This document shows positions 38,770 through 49,871 of a stretch of DNA of 64,000 nucleotides, one piece after another. The position numbers were made by a program, and so were the translations under genes. This DNA is from Cristatella mucedo (Eukaryota; Bryozoa; Phylactolaemata; Cristatellidae), in assembly GCA_009760855.2 (NCBI GenBank), contig WPIO01000208.1, forward strand, positions 49,501-113,500. The letters are read 5' to 3'. Below the pieces are notes generated by a model. It did not search any database and had not been told where the DNA came from. It saw only the letters and a program-made list of their open reading frames with translations. The first letter of the stretch is position 1. Each line of letters starts with the position of its first letter.

Positions 38770-39690
38770 TAAATAGAGAGGCACTCGAGCGCAGAGGAAA
38801 ATTAGCTTTGTGATTTCAGCTGCAACGATACCAAGCTATTAGCCACTAGCCTGACAGTGCTGTCTCTGCTATTCACCTTTTGCTGAAAGCTAGCTAGTTT
38901 GCAGTCACTGTAGAATACAGTGCGGGGCCCATTTGGGTGCAAAGAATGGTAGCTTCACATAATTTCTTATACTTAGTCACGTCAACGGTCCAATGAGCTT
39001 CGTTCTCTCCATAGTTTCAGACCGCCTTTAATGCCGATCGCACTTTCTGATTATAAATACTTTTCCAATTAAAGTTTCGTTGTACCGCTTGGCTGTGTCC
39101 TATAAGTACCAGACAGTCACTTCGTCTATTTTTATTTTCCTGATACTGTCTTCGTTTCCCTCGTACTAATATGAACGACCGCTTGTCAAATACACGGCGA
39201 TTGGGTAATTTCAGACATTCTGCTTTGCCAAGCAATGAGGGTGGACCACTAGCCTCTGCGGGGTTTTGCCCCCTACATGCTTCGACTCTCGATTGTTGCG
39301 CTGCGGATGCTCTTCGGCGTACTTCGTCTCTACCTCAGCTGATTGTGTAGTAATGCTGTAGTTCGGACGCAGCGTCAAACCCACGCTGCCGGTGTCTTAG
39401 CAGCCCACGAGTGGCTGAATATGCACGCATGGCGTTGAGCGGTGGATACGAGGAACGTGTAATTCTAAGTTACCGAGCAATCGGAAGCGATATTTTTGGA
39501 GCAAAAGCAGGGCACCGTTAAGAATGAGAGGAATATAAAGCTTCAGTAAACAGAACCAATAAGCTCGATTCATTTGCTTATATTGCACGCCGATTTAGAA
39601 AACGAACTACGGCCACAACCGCACGGCATTGATTGAAACGTACGCGCATCGATTGCTCACGAAGAACTTTGACTGGCTTCGTATTCACCG
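38770..39690. repeat. Compound unit copy 1, block Q
   Basis: Starts with TTTTGCTGAAAGCTAGCTAG and includes GTTTCGTTGTACCGCTT and a GCGTTGAGCGGTGGAT stretch. Matches 47330-47700, 51720-52010 and 59340-60413 plus 63639-63960. The piece at about 39455-39475 is the paralogous empty site for the hAT at 60414. An L2 copy interrupts the block at 39691. Confidence 0.75.
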
Positions 39691-40605
39691 GTATCTTACT
39701 TTCAAAATTGGCTCTGCCAGCATATCTCCAGTTGAATCAGCTCGAAATCAAGGTGTCATATTCCAAAGCGACCTCTCGTTAGACGACCATATCAGCTCCA
39801 CAGTCAAATCCGCCTATTTTCAGCTTCATAACATTGCTAAAATTCGGGCTTGTTTAGATAAAGATACCACGTCCAAGTTAGTTCATGCATTCGTGACATC
39901 CCGTCTCGACTTCTGCAACACACTGCTTACTGGCCTACCAGCATGTGTGATCAGGTGATTGCAGCTGGTGCAAAACTCTGCAGCTAGGCTTGTCTGTCGT
40001 GAGCGTCGCAGTTGCCACATTACTCCACTTCTCGCCGACCTGCACTGGCTACCAGTCAAGCAACGGATTGACTTCAAGGTTTTGTCGCTCAATTTTAGGT
40101 CCCTTCATTCTATGGCTCCAGCCTATCTGTCATATATACTACCCAACCAGGCCAAGCATCGTACCACCAGCTTTTCGGAATCCAACAGTCTAGAAACACC
40201 TCATACAAACCTTAAATTCTTTGGAGACCGTGCATTTAGTTCATATGCTCCCAAAGCCTGGAACTCCCTCCCGACCTGCGTCAGAACATCCCCTGACCTG
40301 ACCACAGTTAAAAGAAACCTAAAAACACACCTATTTAGGACAGCATTTAGCGGGTCCCCGTGATTCGTCCTTGATGTGCTTATGCGTGCTGACACTGTGC
40401 ATGCTGCCACTAACCACATTTGCATGCTGACCCTGTGCATGTCACCCTTAACCATATTATTCATTTCGTTTGTTTTTTTCAAGCATGATTTTACTTACCA
40501 TTCAATTGCATTTCACTTTACAGCAAATGTAAAGCGCCTAGAGAGAGATTAAGTTCTCTGAGGGCGCTTTATCAAGTGAATTATTATTATTATTATTATT
40601 ATTAT
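39691..40605 (+). mobile_element. L2-type LINE, young 0.9-kb 3' fragment
   Basis: 5'-truncated within ORF2 (FKIGSASISPVESARN) and running to the hairpin and (ATT)n tail. One in-frame stop (TGA at about 39956) and otherwise clean: LLADLHWLPVKQRIDF, SYAPKAWNSLPTC. Both flanks continue in the sister unit at 63875-63900 without an element, so the insertion is precise and recent. Confidence 0.94.
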
Positions 40606-40717
40606 CTTAGTCGTTGCGTGATGCACACTAACACTAGTTTTTTCAGCGTTCGACGAATTTCTGCAATCCACTCTAATTAGGCTAGCAGCGGCCGGTTGTA
40701 AGCGTTACCGAGCTCAC

Positions 40718-40870
40718 TAATAATAATAACAAGACCTTTACTGCCCCAAGGAGTTAATCTAATCTCTATTCAGACGCTTTACAACTCGCTGCCCATGGAG
40801 TCGATAGCTAGTAACGGAGGAATGAATGCAAGGTATTCTGCTTAGACATGCATGCAAGAACGCTTGATTA
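40718..40870 (-). mobile_element. L2-like LINE tail, second subfamily
   Basis: (TAA)n, then CAAGGAGTTAATCTAATCTC and GACGCTTTACAACTCGCTGC. Like 35880-36110, with a different hairpin from the young L2 family. Confidence 0.7.
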
Positions 40871-40874
40871 CAAT

Positions 40875-41450
40875 GCTCAGAAAAGCCTTTGAAAGTGCTC
40901 CGCTCACTCAGGGGCGTCGGCGAGTGCTATTTAAGCAAGCGTCGCTGTTCCGAGGTCAGGATGTGGGCACTCTGCTCGGCTAGATGTGGCAGCAACTGGA
41001 CGCGGTGCGTCACAGCGACAGCGCTGTGCATGCGCCGAGCATGCGTGAGAGCGAGCAGGAGCTCGACGAGAGCGGCTCCAGAGACCCTGAGGCGCAGCCA
41101 GATGGCGCTGCTGTCGCTGTCGCGACGCCAGCTGGCTGAGGCGAGCGCGCCGAGGAGCTCACTGGTGCGTACCGCGGGAGGCGCCTTGCCGCCGCCAACA
41201 TTTCCGCCGGTGCGCCGCGTACCGCTCAGACTGGCGGACGACCGCTGATCGCGTCGAGTGCCAGCATCCAATCGCGCCGCTCGCAAACGCAGGTCAACGC
41301 CAAGTCCGGCGTGCGATTGAGCGGCGATCTCTCTCAGCCGACTGGTGCAGCAGCCGAGAAGCGGCGGCGCCGCCCGGAAGCGGCGCCGTCCGCGGCAAGC
41401 TAACCGCATCTCACGGTCAGCTGAGCGTGCTCGATGAAAAGTTAAAAAAG
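40875..41450. repeat. Compound unit copy 1, block R
   Basis: A GC-rich block shared with 47690-48240 and 55740-56365 and, mostly deleted, 52010-52195. Common pieces are AGCTGACCGTG/GTTCGATG, CTCTCTCAGCCGA, GAAGCGGCG and GGCGCC. Minus-strand frames of 160-184 codons in two copies are Arg/Ala/Ser-rich. They are not conserved as one frame in the third copy, so I treat the block as non-coding. Confidence 0.65.
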
Positions 41451-41454
41451 AGCG

Positions 41455-42420
41455 TCTCTCTCACCATGTATCTGAGCAACGGAATTTGGCAGCATCACAG
41501 TAATGTCAGTCTAGGGCAAGGTAATTGCAATATTTCAGGTCACTTTCGGCGACTATCGTCGATAGACTAACCTAGCGCCTTCAAACGTTGTTCCTAGCCT
41601 GCTGAATTCGCCTCTTCTTTCACGATCACTCTAAACAAGCTTCATCGTGTAGTGCTGCAGTCACCGTACTGCCGGCATGCGACACGGCTTTAAAGGACGT
41701 GTCAGCTTGTAGCCGATAAGACAATATGCCGCCACGGAATGGCATGCGAATAAAAGCTTGTGAAAATCGCAATATATGTGCCCAGGGTTTATAAGCGCAG
41801 TCCTTTTGTGTGGAAGGGACGTGTGTCCTCGGTCTTATTAATTATCAACATTTAATTTAATCTGCTTGTCTTGTTGCTCGACATTGTTGACCTCACAAGT
41901 CGAGGCGCTACTCCGCTCAGTCTAGCATTAGCTGGTTTGGTACCTGCAAGGAGAGTGGCATTTTGAACGCTTGCAACCTACAGCCAGATTTATTCTCAAA
42001 CAAGTTCTGTATCTAAAGCCAGGGTTGAACTAGTACTGCCAAGTAGCACTGCAGTTTTGGCGTTTGAATGGTATTATGTTGACCTTTGTCCATGTTGAGA
42101 CCCGTGCTTGGTTGGCGCAGGGAAGGCTGTTCCTAAATCCTCAATATTTTAGCTTGAATGTGAAGACTGCATTGGCACGTGATCATTGGTCCAAGACTAG
42201 CAGTCAGTAGCAAGCACACAAACTTCGTTCGGCATAGCCAGGCCACTGCCGCCTTTGCACTGCTTGTACTTCCCTGGCACGGCTCACTCAAACCATCGCA
42301 TGAATTCTAGCAAACCAATATTTAGCATAACGTCTCTCGAAATCCTCGCTCTTTACCTGTCTCACATTAAAATATTTGCAGCATTGCAAAGCCGCGAACG
42401 AAATGTACGGCCACTTTAAA
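41455..42420. repeat. Compound unit copy 1, block S
   Basis: Matches 56500-57897 (apart from a LINE tail there) in order: GTAATGTCAG, TTATTAATT, TTGACCTC, GGTACCT, CTTGGTTGGC, GCCACTGCCGCC and GTACGGCCACTTTAA. The first 200 bp also match 48445-48650. No gene is visible. Confidence 0.65.
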
Positions 42421-43120
42421 GTAAATAAATATGCACCCAATGCATACGGCCCAAAAGCTACGATGACACATATTTCCTCTTGGTTTGAGCTCCAATAATT
42501 CTAGTTTGATCGTTGCATTAGACTTGTGCAATAGGTAAAAACGATAAACTTTCTCACCTTTTGAAGATTTTCCAAATAATAATTTATTAGGAAAATTTTC
42601 GAATTCCCGAAGATTTTCCCAATGCATAACTAAGCTCTGAGCTTAGCCTCAATAAGCCTCCCGAGTCTCCAGCATTCCCGAAATTCAACTCCTTAAAACA
42701 GCAAAAAATATGACTCACTATTTTCGTCCTCGGGTGAGAGAGATCGCGGACAGAAAGATCGCGGACAGAAAAAGCCGTGATTCAAACAGTAACTGAAGAG
42801 GCGAACGAGGACGCCTTCATTCAAACCATACTGTGAATGCACGGTTAAGCGAGTGGTTACTATAGTGAGTTTTCCCAGCAGGGGAGGACTAAGTAAGACG
42901 CAGAGGAGTATTTTCTAGAGCGATTGATGCTCACAGGAATAGATGGAAAACATGCAGTGCGACTGGATTGGACACTCAGCGAAAAACCGTTCGCATGTGC
43001 AATCAGCAGTTGGCGCACTGGGCTGATGGCATGGCCGTGTGTCGCTCCAGTAGCCGATAACTGACAGCTGTAATGCAAAGCATACCAGGCATAGCATCTA
43101 GTTGAGCAATTTTACGTAAG
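42420..43120. other. Unassigned, AT-richer stretch
   Basis: I see no match elsewhere in the window and no convincing gene. The minus-strand frame 42367-42627 has no motif. Confidence 0.35.
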
Positions 43121-44085
43121 TTACAAAACCGCCAATCCAACGGAGCGTGTGCCGAGGGTTGTTGCCTAGCGCCAGCGGTAGCCGGAACTAGCCCCTAACG
43201 CTCGCTCTCATCTACAGCTCGGCTCGGCTGATTGCGGTCGGTCATCGTTGCCGGTTAGAGCTCCGACCAGCTTGCGAGGTCGTAGCCGGGTTCGCGGGCG
43301 CTATTTCCTATTCCCGCTGCGGCCCTCAACCATCTACCCTCTACCCTCTACCCTCTACCCTCTACCCTCTATGACCGTTCTTGGTCACTGCGCGGGCCCC
43401 GACAACCGCAATTCAAGGGCGATCGTCCGGGTACACGACACTATATAATACACACGCACGAGTTGTACAAAGTTGAGGACTAGACTCGTCTACACAGGTA
43501 GGATGTTACCAAGGTAAACTGCAGGGCCGCAAGATGACGCCGCAAGCGCGAACAAAGAAATAGTTTCTCAGTCGGCTTCCGCAGTCCCACCGTTGTACGG
43601 CCTTCGTTCCAACAGTGCAAGCGTACGCCGTCAAAGAAGACCCGGCTAGCTGAGTCCTCTGGCATAGTCGGAGTCAACGTCTACCAACCTCGAGAGCTTC
43701 CGCCGAAAGCGAGCATGCCGTCCCAAGTGCCGGTCCTTGGGCCTCAGGGACCTGACATCAGGATTTGCCTTACCGGGGTAAGGCTACGCTCGGCCAGATA
43801 TCAAATGTCGTTGGCTTCGCCTTCACTACGGTACAAAGTGTGCCCGCACCCTCGTTGAACACACGAATAGAAAAAAGGGCCAAGGACGAACATCGCTCAA
43901 GAACTCGAACTAGAAGTGACAAATCTGCTTACAATACGCTTGGCGGACTTTGGGAAAAAGCAAAGGTCAACCTTTTCAGGAGAGTCGTTAGTAAAGCTGC
44001 CATCGAGCTTCGTCGGCTCTCGCCACCGCTCGCTGTGGGCAATGAATGACTGCCTGCTGAGGCGCTCTAGAGCACGGATCAGCTC
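43120..44085. repeat. Compound unit, block T (copy 1)
   Basis: Pairs with 49200-49870: CCAATCC(A/G)ACGGAGC, GTTGCCTA, AAGGACGAACATC and GCAAAGGTCAACC are shared. A minus-strand frame in both copies reads FTND-x4-VDLCF with KS and R-x-VS downstream. It may be a second small coding element or simply conserved DNA. A 7-bp (CTCTACC) repeat of about five copies lies at 43333-43370. Confidence 0.55.
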
Positions 44086-44113
44086 GTGAAGTGCATGCCC
44101 TGGGATCGTGGTT

Positions 44114-44241
44114 TTAGCCAAACGACGCTTTCCAGACGCTTTTGTCGCATTTCGGTGACCAGTGGTCCAAATCGTCACCCTTTGAAGACCGTGCGGTGAG
44201 AAGTAGGGCGAAGGAAAAAGAGCCCAAATGAATGAAGTCAT
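44114..44241 (-). pseudogene. Secreted-peptide family member, frameshifted (copy 44)
   Basis: ATG at 44241 has the family context (GCGATGACTTC). The signal peptide starts MTSFIWAL and continues only after a frame change as SFALLLTARSS, followed by GDDLDHWSP, the start of the family's mature region. The frame then stops at about 44114 without the GP-x-G-x-R and SGVVA parts. A TATA-like TATATG lies at about 44294-44299 (minus-strand CATATAGG), about 55 bp upstream. Probably dead. Confidence 0.5.
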
Positions 44242-45640
44242 CGCTACGTGCTCACTTCGCCCTGTCGTGGCGACTCGCCTTGCCTATGGCCCCTATATGC
44301 GTCTGCCGAGCCCCGGCAGCACGCTCCTAGGCTGCTATTGAGACGCCACCCTTCAGCTCTGAGCTAACGGTGCTGAGCGCTGGCGGTGGTCACCTCGGAA
44401 CTTCCTCACGGGACCGTTAACCCGTTGGCACGCGCGGTAGCCGCATGATAAATAAATTTGTCCACTGTCCACCGCCACTGACGAGGCGGCTGCAGTTCGG
44501 CAGGGTCATTGGCGACACTCGAGTTGCACTTAAACGGTGTCGGACCTGACTTTCAGCCGCCAGAACATCGCTCGCGATCCGTCGCGGTCGGTCGCCGGGC
44601 GCTGCCTCTAGAGCCTCGTGCTCACGACGCACAGTGCCTCCGGCGGCTGTAAATTGCGAGCGAAGCCGCTGCAACTCACGAATGCACGGTCGCACGAGGG
44701 TTGAAAAAGCGGCTGGATAGAAGTAGTGGACGACAGTGTGATCGATAGCTACGCTGGTTCATACATGGCGGCTAAAATTGTGATGGAATTATGGTGAAAC
44801 TGAGCAGGAATTGAGATAAAAATGAGCAGAAAAAGGTTCGATGTGAAATCCTCGGCTGGCGCGGTAAGCCTTGAGATGTAAAGTCGACGCCCGGAGAGAG
44901 TGGCACAGTTATGGCTGTCAAGATGAAGCGAGGACACGCATCTTCGCTTGTTTTTTCTTAGCCGTCGCTGAGTCAGGCCTCTTTTAAAACAACGTAGCAA
45001 CGTAAATCCACGGTTGGTCGAGAGGAACCCAATCATAGCTAAACAAATTTATTTTTAATTTCAATTGTAATACGATAATTAATCGACCTTAGCCTGATAT
45101 CGTTGTCTCTGTCGTTCACTTTTTGCTGAAAGCAGGTAAAAAGGTTTTCCAAGGTTTTACATGCGATCTGGCTTCATAATAAAGTCCAGCAAAATGAGCT
45201 TGTCTCCTAAAGGCCTTTTACCTTCATCTCTGTGGTCTTCACTCGCAGACCTACAATGAATGACTGTCTGCTGAGGCGTTCTAGAGCACGCATCAGATCG
45301 TAAAGTGTGTGCGCTGGGTTCGTGGTTCTAGCCAAACGACGCTTTCCAGACGCGTTTGACGCGTTTCGGTGTAAAAAAAATAAGGCCTCCAGGACGGTCT
45401 GCGAGTCTACTACGTTGCGACTCCCCTACCGGATGCACGGCATTTTGGGAGAACTGCCAACGGAAAGCATCCGGCGTGAGAGTGGTCAGCGAACTCCGCG
45501 AACTAAAGATTAGAGCCTATTATGTGTTGCAAGCTTTTCAGTAAGACCCCTTTGTGTCGCATTGATAGTATATTTGCATATTACCATGTTAACAATACGC
45601 TGCCGCGTTTACAAGATTTTTTCGTTCTAAGAATCAGCAG
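44150..45640. repeat. Recent segmental duplication, copy 1
   Basis: From GGTGACCAGTGGTCCAAATC to TCAGTCGAGACCGTGCTC this is nearly identical to 50390-51520, far closer than other unit copies. The block near 44417-44695 differs from 50650-50928 by only a few bases. A segment at 45060-45250, containing second-LINE-family sequence, is present here but missing in the other copy. Confidence 0.85.
45135..45255 (+). mobile_element. Second LINE family fragment
   Basis: AAAGGTTTTCCAAGGTTTT to GTGGTCTTCACTCGCAGACC matches 53476-53590 within the ORF2 linker of the element at 52600-55160. It has neither a 5' end nor a tail. Confidence 0.75.
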
Positions 45641-45871
45641 TTGCGAAAGTCGTCAGTCGAGACCGTGCTCGTCCCGTCATTGCCGCAATTACTGTCTTGG
45701 CCAACGGCACCGCCGCAATTTCACTTGTGAACGTCAGCAGAGTTCATGGGTCATCCGTAACGTTACGACCTCCACGGCAGTGCGCTTCTGGGTTGCCATT
45801 GCCGCGCCTCCGTACTTCTCCCGCGGCAGGGCCGTTCAGCAGCTGTCACCACGGCGGTCGTGCTACACGCC

Positions 45872-46123
45872 TCAAGCGACAACGCCACTCCAAGAGATCC
45901 AGCTCTTGCGTTTGATTGAAGCATGTCGGAAAGGTCTCATGCCTTTTCCACCGTGTTTGCCTGCGTCGTGGGCACTTGGGCCGTCTCCGCCTCGTTTTCC
46001 GATCGGTCCGAGCGCTTGAGGCGATATACCGAGCGTCGAACGTGGCTCGATTTCATCAGCATCGGCCGATCTCGTCAGGAGAAGCAGTGCCGCCGACAAA
46101 AGAGCTAGAGTGAATTTGGTCAT
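45872..46123 (-). CDS. Small secreted peptide, family member 46
   Basis: Function unknown. The 83-residue product has a strong signal peptide (MTKFTLALLSAALLLLTRSADA) and a mature part of about 60 residues with no cysteine. That part is rich in Gly, Arg, Lys and His and includes RSTLG, then GPIGKRGG, AGKHGG and a final SGVVA. The GKR triplet resembles a dibasic cleavage/amidation site of neuropeptide precursors, and the basic mature part would also suit an antimicrobial or other secreted peptide; neither can be shown. The start is supported by position (ATG aligned in four other copies), and the stop coincides with that of the 58-kb copy. A TATATG (minus CATATAAG) lies about 67 bp upstream at 46188-46196. 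Single-exon model. Confidence 0.5.
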   Translation of the reverse strand: MTKFTLALLSAALLLLTRSADADEIEPRSTLGISPQALGPIGKRGGDGPSAHDAGKHGGKGMRPFRHASIKRKSWISWSGVVA

Positions 46124-46185
46124 CGCGATCTGCTGGCGTATAGCGGGCTCGCTCCGTCATGTCATGGCGGCTAGCCTTGCACCGG

Positions 46186-46198
46186 GCTCTTATATGCA
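46186..46198 (-). promoter_or_regulatory. TATA-like box of peptide gene 46
   Basis: The minus strand reads GCATATAAGAGC about 67 bp upstream of the ATG. The same motif is conserved at 58562-58572 and, altered, at about 44294 and 50525, while bases around it differ between copies. This supports a real core promoter and a very short 5' UTR. Confidence 0.5.
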
Positions 46199-47140
46199 TC
46201 GTCAGGCGAACGGCAGGTGGCGCTGGTGCGGCGGCGTTCACTTCCGCGGCCAAGCGCATTCGGCACGTTGGCACGCCCAGCGTTCCCACGACGCACGCCG
46301 CTGACGAAGCTGTTGCAGTTCAGTAGGCGCGTTGATGGCGACGCCCGAGCCGCAGCCGACAGGAGGGTCGGACCTGACTTTCGGTCGCCAGAATACCATT
46401 AGATCTCCCGTCGAGGTCGATCGCCGGACTCTGCTTCGGCCACCTCGGGCTCGCGCAGCACAGCGCCTCTGGCGGCGACTAATTGTGGGCGCCGCTGCTC
46501 CAGTGAGTGACGGAAATATGCGCCAGCATGAGGATCAAACGAGTCCCCAGACGGGGTTAGCCGACGACCGTGAGATAGCAACGCTGGTTCCAAGATGGCG
46601 AGTAGAAAGTGTACACTTGCCGAGCGAGCACCGAATCCCTCTTTCTTCGCCCTTTACTTGCGCTTAAGCTCGTGGAGAGCGAAATCTGAGCCAGCGATTG
46701 ACCCACAGATTGAACCTGGAGACGCGGCCGCTCGGAAAAGACAGCCAGTATTACAACATTTCACGAGAATTCGACAGTGCATGCACCGCGGTTCCCGAAC
46801 TGGAAGCGCAGTAGTAGCCCATTTCGCTAGGTACTTGGGCGTTCAAGTAACGTTGCAAGATCTTCCGCCAAGAGCGATAGCTCAGAAGATGCGATGAAAT
46901 GCCCTCATTTGGTTATCGCGGTAGATGTACAGTCGGCGCACAGAAAGTGGCGGCGTTTTAGCTGTCGAGATGCAGCGATCAAATGCAGCGTCGCCTGTTT
47001 TCACTTTGCCGCCGACGAGCTGAGAAACATTTTTGAAATAACTGTCAGGCCTTGGTTATCTTTGTAAATGTAAATCCTCGGTTGGCCAAGAGGAGAGTCA
47101 TCGCAGCTAAGAATTAGCTTTGTGATAGCAGCTGCAAAAA

Positions 47141-47305
47141 TGTGCTGAATAAACAGCATCTTTTGTACAGCGACGGGGGAGACTTTGCGGCTATCGCCAC
47201 CGCTTGCAGTGGCAATGCAGGATCGCCCACTTCAGTATTCCAACCCACGACTTCGGGACAGAGGGCGTGACAAGCCATCGCCTAATCTAGTGAGCCATCG
47301 CGGCT
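47141..47305 (-). mobile_element. tRNA-derived SINE, copy 3
   Basis: Same body as copies 1 and 2 (GCGGCTATCGCCACCGCTTG; B-box complement damaged to TATTCCAACCCACGAC). Present at the same place in the duplicate at 51541, so it inserted before that duplication. Confidence 0.75.
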
Positions 47306-47700
47306 GTAACACGACAACTATTTGACCTTGGTTTGGCAGCTCTGTCTTTGTTAATAACATTTTGCCGATGGGTAACTAGTTTGTAGTCACAGTAGAGTAG
47401 CGGTGCGGGTCCCTCCGGACGCTACGACTAGCAGCTTTGCATCAGTCTCTGCATTCTGCTGCATGGGTGTTTCGATGAAGTTTGTGCACGCGGAGCTTTA
47501 GGGCCACTTTCTTCTCGGATCGTACTTTTAAAGTGACAATACTTTGAAAGTTTACGTCTTGTTGTACCGCTTCGGTGTCTTATACGTACTTGACAGTCAC
47601 ATCGCGCATTTTCGTGTTCTCTGATACTAATTGCAACCGACGTATCCTGCTTTAGCAGTCCTGCACGAGCACATTTATGAAGCACAGAAGAAACAACAAA
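47306..47700. repeat. Compound unit, block Q (copy 2)
   Basis: CATTTTGCCGATGGGTAACT to TTGTTGTACCGCTTCGGTG. It matches 51690-52010 closely and 38860-39130 and 59350-59590 more distantly. Confidence 0.8.
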
Positions 47701-48240
47701 CGCTTGCCAGAAAGTAGCGGGCGCCGGCAAACGTCATTTGGCCAAGCATCGTGATTTCATGGTGGTCAGTACGTGTGCACGCTGCACTGCTAGATCTAGC
47801 AGCGACTGAAAGCGGCGCGTCGCACCGACGGCTCGTGCACCGTGCGTGGCTCCCGTGACCCTGACCCACAAGCGTCGCATCACTGTTACGACGCGACGCT
47901 GGATGAAGCGAGCGTGCCAAATAGCTTGCTGGTCCGTAACGCAGGAAGCGCATGCCATCGAAAACTTGTTCGCCTGAGTTCAGTCGTTGCTCAGACGAGC
48001 GAACCAACGCCGATCGTGTCGATTGCCAACCTCGAATCGCACCGCTCGCCAAGCTAGGTAGACGTCGATTACAGTGTCCGATTGCACGGTGACCTCTCTC
48101 AGCCGATGGGGGACCGGTCCGGTGCAGCGTCTGAGAATCGACGGCGCCGCCTGGAAGCGGCGCGATCCTTAGCAATCAAAGCCTTGCGTACGACGAGCAT
48201 GTCGTGTTTGATGACAAGGATAAAGGCGTCTCTCTCTTTC
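47690..48240. repeat. Compound unit, block R (copy 2)
   Basis: Shares GGCGCCGGC, GCGTCGCA, CTCTCTCAGCCGATGG and GAAGCGGCGCGATCC with 55740-56365. The 166-codon minus frame here differs in frame from those of the other R copies. Confidence 0.7.
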
Positions 48241-48440
48241 TCAATGTATATATATATACATATATATAGATTAAGATATACATTTAGAAATACATATATA
48301 AAATAATAATATGTATATTTATATATACACATATTAGTTTATGAATGTATATATATATATATTCATAAATACATATACATTCATATACACACACATATAT
48401 ATATATATATATATTTATTTATTTTATATATTTATTTGTT
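48240..48440. repeat. AT-rich (TA)n tract
   Basis: TATATA runs mixed with TACATA and TTTAT. Blocks R and S are joined by a simple repeat in each unit, but of a different kind: AT here, pure (AT)n at 52207, (AT)n plus (GT)n at 56375. Confidence 0.9.
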
Positions 48441-48444
48441 TATA

Positions 48445-48650
48445 CATATCTGCGTCTGAACCACGGAGATGGGCAGCAAGCAGGTCCCCAGTAAGGTAAC
48501 GTCAGCCTTGAGCCAGGTAAATGTCACCAGCATGACTTGGTAATTCGGGTCATTTTCGGTGACGATAGACGTTTGATTCCGGAGGACTATTTGATACGTT
48601 GTTTCCGGTTCACCATGTACGCCTTCCACTATCGCTAAAAATAAAGTTCA
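48445..48650. repeat. Compound unit, start of block S (copy 2)
   Basis: TCTGCGTCTGAACCACGGAG and AATGTCACCAGCATGACTTG are nearly identical to 56495-56690. Truncated by the LINE fragment that follows. Confidence 0.8.
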
Positions 48651-48654
48651 CCGT

Positions 48655-49200
48655 GATCAGCTACCACTCAAGCAACGGATCGCCTTAAAGGTCGTGTCGC
48701 TCACTTTAGGTCCATTTATTCTTGAGCCTCATCTAACCTGTCAGACCTAGTGTCGGTCCAGGCTACGTATTGTCCAAACTGATTTTTTGAATCAAACTGT
48801 TTACCTAAGCCTCATACAATCCTTAAATCCTTTGGAGACCGTGCTTTTTGTTCGAATGCTTCCAAAGCCTGGAACTCACTTCTGACTTGTGTAACGATAT
48901 CCCCTGGCTATGCCTTATTTTAAAAGAAATTAAAAACGCACTTATTTATGACATAAGTTAGTGGGTTCCAGCGGTTTGACCCTGGAATGCTTATGCGTGC
49001 TCACAATGCATGCAGACACTAAGCACACTTGCATGATGACCGTGTGCATATCGCGCCTAATAATGCCATTTTTGTTGTTTATCGACCAAGCTACTCCTAA
49101 CCATTAGGTTGGGTTTCCTTTCCAGTAAATGTAAAGCGCTTACGAATAGATTGAGTTCTCTGAAGGCACTTTATCACATCTTTTAATAATATTATTGATA
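48655..49200 (+). mobile_element. L2-type LINE 3' end
   Basis: ORF2 C-terminal region (CAAGCAACGGATCGCC, GCTTCCAAAGCCTGGAACTC), then the 3' UTR and hairpin (AAAGCGCTTACGAATAGATT) and TTTAATAATATTATT. Moderately old. Confidence 0.88.
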
Positions 49201-49870
49201 CAAAAACATACAGCGGCCAATCCGACGGAGCTTGCCGATGGTCGTTGCCTACTACCACCGGTCACCGATACTAACCCTTATCATTTGCTCTCATTTGCTG
49301 CTGAGCGCGGCTTTTAAAGCGATTTGTTACCTTTCAAGCCAAATGGAAGTTCAACCAGCTTGCCAGGTCTCCCTAGCTCCTCCATACGCGCGCCCCCGCA
49401 GGACGCATGGCCAGCAAAGCAAGCTAAGGACGAACATCACTATGGAGCTCGTACTGCGAGAAAAGTGGCTGCTTACAAGCCGTGGGATGGACTTTAAAGA
49501 GAAGCAAAGGTCAACCGTATGAAGAGCGTCATTTGTAAAGCCGCGACATTTCCGATAATCGGCGATCGCCACCAGTCGCAGAGGGCAATACGCGATCGTT
49601 TGCTTCTGTGGAGCTCTAAAGCACGGATCCAGAGGTGCAGTGTTTTCGACGAGTTCGTGGATCTGGCCAAACAACGCTTTCATAGACGCGATTGCCGATC
49701 GATGCGATTCGGTGTAAAAATAAAGCCTTCTCGTTGGTCAGCCTACCTACTCGGCTTATGGTCTCGAAACCTGAATCTCGGCAATCTTGATGGAGAAGAT
49801 CCAATGGCCAGCGACGAGCGCAAAACCGAGGTTGTCGAACAGCAGCATACTAAAAATCATAGCGCATCAT
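49200..49870. repeat. Compound unit, block T (copy 2)
   Basis: Partner of 43120-44085. The minus frame 49351-49683 keeps HELV, FTNDALHTVDLCF and KSIPRLVSSHF against HELI, FTND-x4-VDLCF and KSAKRIVSRF in copy 1. Confidence 0.55.
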
Positions 49871-49871
49871 A

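Larger units (their letters stand above)
45640..47135 (-). repeat. Compound unit, block P with open peptide gene
   Basis: Same layout as 36790-38720 and 57898-59335, with the peptide gene on the minus strand at 45872-46123 and about 900 bp of conserved upstream sequence to its right (GAGGGTCGGACCTGACTTTC near 46362, ACGCTGGTTCCAAGATGGCG near 46579). Confidence 0.75.

Noticed and set aside
40927-41409. 160-codon minus-strand frame in block R
   Set aside because: It aligns in frame with the copy at 55764 but not with that at 47675, is Arg/Ala-rich in GC-rich DNA, and has no signal peptide or domain. Treated as repeat DNA.
43333-43370. Possible interstitial telomere repeat (CTCTACC)n
   Set aside because: The unit is not TTAGGG, TTAGG or another known telomere motif, and only about five copies are present.
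44417-44695. 92-codon minus frame identical to 50650-50928
   Set aside because: Near-identity comes from recent segmental duplication. The homologous region in other copies (58654-58878, 46399-46593) is shifted and lies in the peptide-gene upstream flank.
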